DNA from: Oscillospiraceae bacterium
Lineage (GTDB): Bacteria; Bacillota; Clostridia; Oscillospirales; Oscillospiraceae
Assembly (NCBI GenBank): GCA_017521875.1
Contig: JAFXBH010000292.1
Span: 1 to 9,278 of the forward strand
Reading direction: 5' to 3'
Length of the DNA stretch: 9,278 nucleotides
The position numbers and the translations under genes were made by a program. Positions 1 through 6,600 of this stretch are shown here, one piece after another. The notes below the pieces were generated by a model. It was not told the origin of the DNA, did not search any database, and saw only the letters and a list, made by a program, of their open reading frames with translations. Each line of letters opens with the position of its first letter. The first letter of the stretch is position 1.

Positions 1-281
1 CACCGCGGAGTTGTACATCGGTAACGGTCAGGTTTGCATAGGTCTCGATCATGGTGTCGATCTGAGACTGTGCGTTTGCGTGAATGTAAATTCTACCGTT
101 CTTAATGGTGGTTGCTGCGTATACGCGGAATGCAGTAGTGCCATCAGCAGGAGCGGTTACGTAGTATCTGTTACCATTCAGGTCGATGGTGATTGCCTTC
201 TCGATATCGAAGCCTACACCGTTGAACTGCTTGGTCAGCACGATGGTGTCGCCGTCTACGGCTGCATCGTATGCGTCCTTT
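1..281 (-). repeat. Copy 1 of a near-identical beta-helix module segment shared by both genes
   Basis: This stretch matches 5144-5424 with 8 base differences (at 120, 125, 215, 239, 254, 255, 258 and 281). The first 119 bases are identical, and the match probably continues past the left edge of the window. Similarity falls away after about 281. The offset of 5143 keeps the same reading frame in both genes. Half of the differences are synonymous (125, 215, 239, 281). The others change Phe/Tyr (120) and Glu-Ala/Val-Asp (254, 255, 258). It encodes the start of the C-terminal module of the leucine-rich repeat protein. Confidence 0.95.
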
Positions 282-3200
282 AGACTCGAGTAGGAGTTTT
301 CACCAATCTTCGCTACTACATTTGCAGGTACATTAATATAACCGCAGATGGTACAAGTATTATTCTCCCACTTGTGGTACTGCAATGTCGCGCTCGTTAA
401 ATAAGCATTAGACGCGCCAATACTGATTGCCTTCCACTGGTCTTGGGTGCCGCAGTAAACAACAGAGGTTAAACTGTTACACCGACGGAATGCATAATCG
501 GCAATGCTGGTTACGCTATTCGGGATGGCAATACTAGTCAAACCAGTACAGTACTGGAATGCATAAGTGCCAATGCTAGTAACGCTGTTCGGAATTGTGA
601 TACTGGTCAAGCCGCTGCAGTAAGACAGCGCACCATTGCCAATGGTTGTAACATTGCTGGAAATGGTAATATCTGTCAAACTACTACAACCTTGGAACGC
701 ATAATTACTAATACTGGTTACGCTAGCCGGGATGGTATAGTGTCCACTGATTGCTCCGGGAGCACTAATTAAGGCGGTTTTATCTTTGTTAAACAACACA
801 CCCTTACTATCGTTGCAGTAGACAGTGTTATTATCGTCCACAAAAATAGCCGTCAGGTTGGTACAGTTAGAGAACGAGGAATCACCAATGCTGGTTACGC
901 TAGCCGGGATGGTTACACTGGTCAGATTGGCGCAGTTATAGAACGCATATGTACCAATGTCGGAAACACCATTCGGGATGGTGATGCTGGTTAGGCTGGT
1001 ACAGGAACAGAATGCATATTTGCCAATGCTGGTTACGCTGTCCGGTATGCTAACGTTGGTTAGACCGGTGCAATCTCTAAATGCATAATTGCCAATGCTT
1101 ATAACGCCATCAGGGATAGTAACACTGGTCAGGTTGGTACAGTTATAGAACGCAGAAGTTCCAATACTGGTTACCGGCAGATTTTCGATGGTGCTGGGTA
1201 TGGTCAGGACTGTATTACTGCCAGTATAGCCGGTAATCGCTACTTCGCCGTTGGAAATTGTGTATTCCCAATCCTCCAACGCCACATCACTAGCGCTGCA
1301 AATAGTGCAAACGCCGTTTTGGTAATCGTGGAACTGCAAGGTTGCATCGGTCAACGAGTTGTTGCCATCACCGACGCTGATTGCATTCCACTGTTCCTGC
1401 GTACCACAGTAAATAACCTTGGTCAGGCTGGTGCAGACATAGAACGCAGAATCGCCAATGCTGGTGATGCTACCCGGAATGGTGATATTTGTCAGGTTAT
1501 GGCAGTCATAGAATGCCCAACCGCTAATGCTGGTGATACTATCCGGGATGATGATGCTGGTCAGGCTGGAATAATGGAAAGCACCCATACCAATACTGGT
1601 TACGCTATCCGGGATGGTAATGTTGGTCAGGCTGGTGCAGAAATAAAACGCATCACTTCCAATGCTGGTAACGCTATTCGGGATGGTAACGCTGGTCAGT
1701 TTGTAGCAATGAGAGAACGTTTTATCACCAATACTGGTTATGCTATTCGGGATATTAATACTGTTCAGGCTGGTGCACTCAGAGAACGTACCATCACCAA
1801 TGCTGGTAACGCTATCCGGGATTATAATGTTGGTCAGGCTATAACACTGAGAGAACACGAAACTGCCAATATCGGTTACGCTATTCGGGATGGTAACGCT
1901 GGTCAGGCTGGTGCAGCCAGAGAAAGTATGATTACCAATACTTGTGACACTATCCGGGATAGTGATGCTGGTCAGGCTGTCACAATCCACAAACACGCCG
2001 TTACCAATGCTGGTGACCGGGTATCCACCCAATGTAGACGGGATGGTTAAATCTGTCTGAGTGCCAGTGTAGCCGGTAACAGTTGCCTTTCCATCGGAGA
2101 CAGTATATTGCCAATCCTTTTCCGGATTTACAAAATCACAGAATGTGCAAACGCCGTTTTGGTAATCGTGGAACTGCACTGTTGCATTGATCAATTTTTC
2201 GTTATCATAACCGACGCTAACTGCATTCCACCGCTCCTGCGTGCCGCAGTAAATAACCTTGGTCAGGCTTTCGCAGTGATAGAACGCACTATCTCCAATG
2301 CTGGTTACGCTGTCGGGGATGTTGATGCTGGTCAGGCTGGTATGGAAATAGAACGCACGAGCGTCAATTATTTTTGTCTTACTATGAATATTGATAGAGG
2401 TTATAGAATCAGAAGTGGTACCTGCCAACACTAGATAAGGATTAAATTCATTTCCCAAATACTTACCATTGGAATAGGTGTTATACTGCAAACTGGTGCA
2501 GAAATAGAACGCAGAAGAGCCAATTCTAGTTACGCTATCCGGGATGGTAACGCTGGTTAAGTTGTAGCACCATGCAAACGCAGAAGATCTAATGATGGTA
2601 ACGCTATCTGGGATAGTATAATGCCCACTAATTCCGCCGGGGGCAAAGATCAAGTCGGTTTTATCCTTGTTAAACAATACACCCTTACTATCGTTGCAGT
2701 AGACAGTGTTATTTTTATCCACCAAAATAGCCGTGAGTTTTTCACAGCCTTGGAACGCAGAATCACCAATGCTTGTTACACCATTACCGAGAGTAACACT
2801 GGTCAGGCTGTCGCAATTGAAGAACGCAGAATCACCAATGCTTGTTACACCATTGGGGATGGTAATGCTTTTCAGTTTTTTGCAACCAGCGAATGCGCTA
2901 TTGCCAATGCTGGTAACACTATCCGGGATGGTGATACTGGTTAGGCTGGTGCAGTTACCGAACGCACCACTACCAATACTGATTACGCTATCTGGGATGG
3001 TAACACTGGTCAGTTTGGAGCAATCATAGAACGCACGGCCTCCAATGCTGGTGACACTATCCGAGATGGTAACGCTGGTCAAGTTGGTGCAGTACTCGAA
3101 CGCAGAATAGTCAATGCTGGTGACACTATCCGGGATGGTAATGCTGGTCAGGCTGGTGCAGGAAAGGAACGCAGAATAACCAATGCTGGTAACCGGGTAG

Positions 3201-3388
3201 CCGCCCAGTGTGGAGGGAATTGAAATATCTCCACTGATGGATGTACTGCAACCTATAACTGTTGCCTTGCCGTTAGATACTGTATATGTATAGTATCCGC
3301 TGGTAGCAGCATCGGCTTCTGTGGGAAGCACGCAAACGCAAATCAGCAACAATGCTACCCCTAAAATCCAAGGGAACAGTTTTTTCAT
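1..3388 (-). CDS. Secreted BspA-type leucine-rich repeat protein with C-terminal beta-helix module (partial, C-terminus off window)
   Basis: The reverse strand is open without a stop from the ATG at 3388-3386 to the left edge, giving 1129 visible residues. Residues 1-28 form a signal peptide (MKKLFPWILG start, hydrophobic core, cleavage near ADA). Residues about 30-1020 hold roughly thirty 23-residue repeats of the pattern C-T-S-L-T-S-I-T-I-P-D-S-V-T-S-I-G-x-x-A-F-x-x. This is the BspA/LRR_5 family, known for bacterial surface and adhesin proteins. They fall into three blocks (about 30-424, 425-707, 708-1029), each ending in a YCGTQxxW linker followed by a CxxC unit. Block 1 also contains a YLGNEFNPYLVL insertion typical of the family. 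From about residue 1030 the protein changes to a beta-helix module starting YSSLKDAYDAA. The start is supported by a ribosome binding site 6 nt upstream. The visible part has no enzyme motif or anchor. A role in binding host or glycan surfaces is inferred from the family. Confidence 0.93.
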   Translation of the reverse strand, partial: MKKLFPWILGVALLLICVCVLPTEADAATSGYYTYTVSNGKATVIGCSTSISGDISIPSTLGGYPVTSIGYSAFLSCTSLTSITIPDSVTSIDYSAFEYCTNLTSVTISDSVTSIGGRAFYDCSKLTSVTIPDSVISIGSGAFGNCTSLTSITIPDSVTSIGNSAFAGCKKLKSITIPNGVTSIGDSAFFNCDSLTSVTLGNGVTSIGDSAFQGCEKLTAILVDKNNTVYCNDSKGVLFNKDKTDLIFAPGGISGHYTIPDSVTIIRSSAFAWCYNLTSVTIPDSVTRIGSSAFYFCTSLQYNTYSNGKYLGNEFNPYLVLAGTTSDSITSINIHSKTKIIDARAFYFHTSLTSINIPDSVTSIGDSAFYHCESLTKVIYCGTQERWNAVSVGYDNEKLINATVQFHDYQNGVCTFCDFVNPEKDWQYTVSDGKATVTGYTGTQTDLTIPSTLGGYPVTSIGNGVFVDCDSLTSITIPDSVTSIGNHTFSGCTSLTSVTIPNSVTDIGSFVFSQCYSLTNIIIPDSVTSIGDGTFSECTSLNSINIPNSITSIGDKTFSHCYKLTSVTIPNSVTSIGSDAFYFCTSLTNITIPDSVTSIGMGAFHYSSLTSIIIPDSITSISGWAFYDCHNLTNITIPGSITSIGDSAFYVCTSLTKVIYCGTQEQWNAISVGDGNNSLTDATLQFHDYQNGVCTICSASDVALEDWEYTISNGEVAITGYTGSNTVLTIPSTIENLPVTSIGTSAFYNCTNLTSVTIPDGVISIGNYAFRDCTGLTNVSIPDSVTSIGKYAFCSCTSLTSITIPNGVSDIGTYAFYNCANLTSVTIPASVTSIGDSSFSNCTNLTAIFVDDNNTVYCNDSKGVLFNKDKTALISAPGAISGHYTIPASVTSISNYAFQGCSSLTDITISSNVTTIGNGALSYCSGLTSITIPNSVTSIGTYAFQYCTGLTSIAIPNSVTSIADYAFRRCNSLTSVVYCGTQDQWKAISIGASNAYLTSATLQYHKWENNTCTICGYINVPANVVAKIGENSYSSLKDAYDAAVDGDTIVLTKQFNGVGFDIEKAITIDLNGNRYYVTAPADGTTAFRVYAATTIKNGRIYIHANAQSQIDTMIETYANLTVTDVQLRG
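775..853 (-). repeat. Copy of a non-LRR insert shared by blocks 1 and 3
   Basis: These 79 bases match 2656-2734 with about 6 differences, in frame (offset 1881). They encode NNTVYCNDSKGVLFNKDKT, an insert that interrupts the repeat ladder. Comparable GVLFNKDKT inserts are common in BspA-like proteins. The near-identity of these two copies against more divergent surrounding repeats suggests block duplication or gene conversion within the gene. Confidence 0.88.
2656..2734 (-). repeat. Second copy of the non-LRR insert
   Basis: Partner of 775-853, located in block 1 of the leucine-rich repeat gene. The flanks (GHYTIP-S-VT downstream, LTAI upstream) are also shared, so the copied unit is probably longer than the most similar core. 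Confidence 0.88.
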
Positions 3389-3394
3389 AGTATT

Positions 3395-3406
3395 CTTCCT
3401 TCCTTT
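3395..3406 (-). promoter_or_regulatory. Ribosome binding site of the leucine-rich repeat gene
   Basis: Minus-strand AAAGGAAGGAAG ends 6 nt before the ATG at 3388. It fixes this ATG as the start, in agreement with the signal peptide that follows immediately. Confidence 0.8.
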
Positions 3407-3422
3407 GAAAGGTTTTTTGATT

Positions 3423-3451
3423 ATAATAACACCACAATTTGGAAATAGCAA
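3423..3451 (-). promoter_or_regulatory. Predicted sigma-A promoter of the leucine-rich repeat gene
   Basis: On the minus strand the -35 box TTGCTA (3451-3446) is separated by exactly 17 bp from the -10 box TATTAT (3428-3423). Matches to consensus are 4/6 and 5/6. The predicted start lies about 25-30 nt upstream of the ATG, leaving a short leader. It sits downstream of the preceding gene's terminator, so this gene is an independent transcription unit. Confidence 0.6.
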
Positions 3452-3526
3452 GGACAAATGTTTTTTAATGGCGGACACACCACTCCATTTCATTGAAGTA
3501 TAGCAAGTAAAGGGGTATTGCCTTGC

Positions 3527-3545
3527 GGGCGATTACTAATCGCCC
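3527..3545. repeat. Short palindromic intergenic repeat (GGGCGATTA-C-TAATCGCCC)
   Basis: Two perfect 9-base arms flank a single C, next to the flank CCTACA at 3545-3550. Elements of this look (GTAGGGGCGA...TCGCCCGC) seem familiar to me from gut Clostridia intergenic regions, where they may be dispersed repeats. That is recollection and not shown by this window, which holds only one copy. It sits just downstream of the terminator, so it could alternatively be a secondary RNA hairpin. Confidence 0.6.
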
Positions 3546-3551
3546 CTACAT

Positions 3552-3588
3552 AATAAAAATTGCGGCGCACCGGATGGTGCGCCGCAAT
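3552..3588 (-). terminator. Intrinsic terminator of the 1753-residue protein gene
   Basis: A perfect 12-bp inverted repeat (3559-3570 with 3577-3588) can extend to 13 bp with a 4-nt loop. The stem is GC-rich (GCGGCGCACC type). On the minus strand it is followed directly by TTTTATTA. It lies 60 nt after the TAA at 3648, which fits termination of the upstream gene before the next promoter. The A-run is on the other side for plus-strand transcription, so the element works leftward. Confidence 0.88.
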
Positions 3589-3616
3589 CGCGTTTAGATT
3601 ATGCTGGGGATTTATG

Positions 3617-3633
3617 TTTCGGTTTAGCCGAAA
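3617..3633 (-). other. Small hairpin in the 3' untranslated region
   Basis: Arms TTTCGG and CCGAAA (6 bp) enclose a 5-nt loop, 15 nt past the stop codon of the 1753-residue protein gene. There is no U-run after it, so it is not a terminator on its own. It may be incidental or protect the transcript end. Confidence 0.35.
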
Positions 3634-3647
3634 TCTTGTTTTGAGAA

Positions 3648-6600
3648 TTAGGCCTCGTAGATGCCGTAAGCAAATTCACCGCCGTCGTTGTTCTTGTTGA
3701 TCACAACATTGTTAGTGGTCAATGTGCCGGTGTTGTAAATGACGTAAGATACATCGGTTCCGCCAATGTTCTTATCGGCACTGGTGGCTCTCAGGTCCAG
3801 ATTCTCAACATGCAGGGTACCGTTGTTCTTAATCAGGGCTTCGAAACCGGTTGCCTTGTCAGCAATGATCATAATTCTGCTCATTTCACCGGAGTTCTTC
3901 AGAGTTACCTCTGCACCCTTGGCAATACGGATTGCACTGTAACTGGAACCTACGGTTCTTGCAATGTAGTAATGACCGTTGAAGTCGATGGTCAGGTTCT
4001 TATCAATGTACATACCAGAACTGGTGAAGTTCATGTGCAGTACGATTGTGTCGCCTGCCTGGGCTGCTGCATATGCATCGTCCAAGGTTGCATAGATCTC
4101 GTCGCCAATGGTGGCGCCCTTGATCTTTACCATCACACCGTTTTCAAACTTGTACTTCGCTGCAGGACGCATGCTGCCGCCTTCTGCTACGGTTACAGTA
4201 CCGGCAGTGTAGGTGGTGGGCTTGTAAATGTTGGTCTTGCACAGCAGGCTGCCGCCGTGGATTTCCACATTACCGTACAGTTTTACCTTTGCGGTCATGG
4301 TTACGTTAGGTGCAGCGTAGCCTTCTTCTGTTGCCATGCCAAATGCGAAGGCATTGGCTCCCTTCGTGCTGGGGCTCAGTCTGGTTTCACCATAGGTATC
4401 ATTACTTACCAAGTTCACAGTGCCGGACTTCACCAACAGTGCGTAGGAATAACCGGTGGTCGTTGCATTCTTGTGCAGGCCGTCGCCCTTGACTACCAAG
4501 CCAGTCAGAGTCAGATCGGCATAGTTCTCGACCGTTACATCGAACTTTGCGGTCTGGTTGCCGTGGATCTGAATTCTACCGTTGCGGATTTCCACTTTGC
4601 CAGCGCCGGGTGCTACATAAACTGCGCTGGAGCCATTTGCAGGTGCATTCACAGTAACAACCTTGCCATTCAGGTCGATGGTGATAGCCTTGTCAATATA
4701 CCAACCTGCGCCGGTGTATTCCTTGGTTACCACGATGGTGTCCCCTGCCTGGGCTGCTGCATAGGCTGCTGCCCAACTGTCATAGTAGGTTTCCCCAATG
4801 CGGAAGGGCTTCAGGAATGTCAGAGTGCCATTCAGGAAGTGGTAGTTCTTGGGAGCAGGAATAGAGCCGCTGCCTTCCAGATATACACCACCTCTGGTGT
4901 ATACCAGATCACGGGTGATTGTACACTTGATGGTCAGAGAACCTCTGTTCATTTCCACTGCGCCGTAAACAGTTACGCCGGAGTCGATAGTTACTCTAGG
5001 CATAGTCTTGGTGGTATCCTGAACTACGCTCACTGCATACTGGGTTCTGACAGAGTGGTTCAGCAGAGTAGAGCCGTTGATCAGAACAGTACCGGAACGA
5101 ATGTAAACATTCCGTACGGTTTCTGCGTTGGCATTCAGAGTCTCACCGCGGAGTTGTACATCGGTAACGGTCAGGTTTGCATAGGTCTCGATCATGGTGT
5201 CGATCTGAGACTGTGCGTTTGCGTGAATGTAAATTCTACCGTTCTTAATGGTGGTTGCTGCGAATACACGGAATGCAGTAGTGCCATCAGCAGGAGCGGT
5301 TACGTAGTATCTGTTACCATTCAGGTCGATGGTGATTGCCTTCTCGATATCGAAGCCAACACCGTTGAACTGCTTGGTCAGTACGATGGTGTCGCCTGCT
5401 TCGGCTGCATCGTATGCGTCCTTCAGGGTTGCATAACCTACACCGTTCAGGGTTGCAACAGCATTAACAGCAACAGTTCTTGTATGGGTACAACCTTCGT
5501 TGTCACAGGTAGTATCGGAACTGTTGGTGAAGGTGTGAGCGCTCTTAGCGGCAACTACGATCACATCACAATTCTTACACTTAACAGCGGTAGTGCAGTC
5601 GCCGTCGTCGGTTTCTGCTATGTGAGCAGTCTGCGCAGCAACAACGATCTTACCACAGTCGGGACATACCACTGCGGTGGTGCAGTTGCCGTCATCTGCC
5701 AAGGAATTGTGGTCAGTAGCACAAACGGTAACTACCAGGAAGCGGTAGTCTTCATCGAAATAGCAACTGGTAACAGGAGCGGGATCTTCAAATACGGTGC
5801 CAGCGGCTACATCGAAGGGAACATAATCATTGTCAGGCTGGGTCTTATACTTTGCTGCAGCGCCCTTGATTTCGGGAGCAACATTAGAGAATCTGCAAAG
5901 ACCGTAGTTGTTAATGGTTACATTACTGCTGTCGATTACGAAGGGACCGTAGCAGTCAACAACTGCCATGTGGTTACAATAACCGGTAGAGTCCTTGTTG
6001 CTCTCCAGAAGTACATTGGCACCATTCTTGATAGTAACGCTTCTATCGGTAGAGGTATCTATTACCTTATATGTACCAAAGTGAACAGCGCTGGCGCAAG
6101 CCTGATTGATAAAGTTAACAGTAGCGTTGTCAATGGTCAGGTTGCCGGCCTGCATCTGCAAGCAGTAACCAAACCATGTGCTGGTCTGCTTCAGCGTTAC
6201 AGTAGCGCCATCCTTAATGGTGATGTCACCGCGCAGGTTGGTGATAACTTCTGTATTGCTGCCCTCCATGTAGAAGGAACCGCTGCCGTAGAAGGTGGTA
6301 CCCTTTTCACCGCCGGTGATGAAGAAGCGGTTACCAACAGTGTTGATGATCTTGTTCTCGCCGATCAATTCGATCTCGATTGCGTAATTGTAGTTGGTGG
6401 TACCATCAGCATAAGTTCCGCCGGCATAACCAATATTGATGATATGATCGTTTGTAGCATCACCAACAACAACCATATTCTTCATAGTGACCTTCAGCAC
6501 GCCGTTTGCATAGGCAAACTTCAGGTTGTAATCACTTTCGGAAGCGCCTTCTGTAGTGAACTTGCCGTTCACGGTCTTGACATAATCAATTCGTCCTGTG

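Larger units (their letters stand above)
304..3255 (-). repeat. Array of about thirty 69-bp leucine-rich repeat units in three blocks
   Basis: Codon-phased 69-bp units recur across this stretch with a core that reads, on the minus strand, ACCATCCCGGATAGCGTAAC followed by CAGCATTGG. The array is broken by two full inter-block linkers (about 2110-2260 and 1265-1420) that share 41 of 43 bases over 1305-1347 and 2145-2187, and by a terminal one (about 310-470). Conserved positions are Leu, Ile, Ile-Pro, Val, Ile-Gly, Ala-Phe and Cys, as in the LRR_5 family. Unit-to-unit DNA similarity is high enough that slippage or unequal crossing-over could change the repeat number. Confidence 0.9.

Noticed and set aside
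11..283. Plus-strand 90-codon open frame, repeated inside the long antisense frame
   Set aside because: It recurs only because the underlying DNA module is duplicated. The minus-strand reading is the conserved protein, with mostly silent changes between copies.
1319..2050. Plus-strand open frame of 243 codons with repeating NAGDAIRDGNAGQ-like text
   Set aside because: The repeats are the reverse-strand image of the 69-bp leucine-rich repeat units. No independent ribosome binding site or family signature is present.
304..3255. Regularly spaced repeats suggestive of a CRISPR array
   Set aside because: The period is exactly 69 bp (23 codons) with no unique spacers, and it encodes a continuous leucine-rich repeat ladder.
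3335..3388. Possible lipoprotein signal (Cys residues at positions 17 and 19 of the leucine-rich repeat protein)
   Set aside because: The residues before the Cys do not fit a lipobox, and a standard signal-peptidase site (ADA) follows, so ordinary secretion is more likely.
3402..3412. CCTTTGAAAGG inverted repeat overlapping the ribosome binding site of the leucine-rich repeat gene
   Set aside because: Only a 4-bp stem with a 3-nt loop can form, too weak to argue for translational control.
3321..3503. Small plus-strand open frame across the start of the leucine-rich repeat gene
   Set aside because: It overlaps the promoter, ribosome binding site and signal-peptide codons of the minus-strand gene, and has no ribosome binding site or recognisable product.
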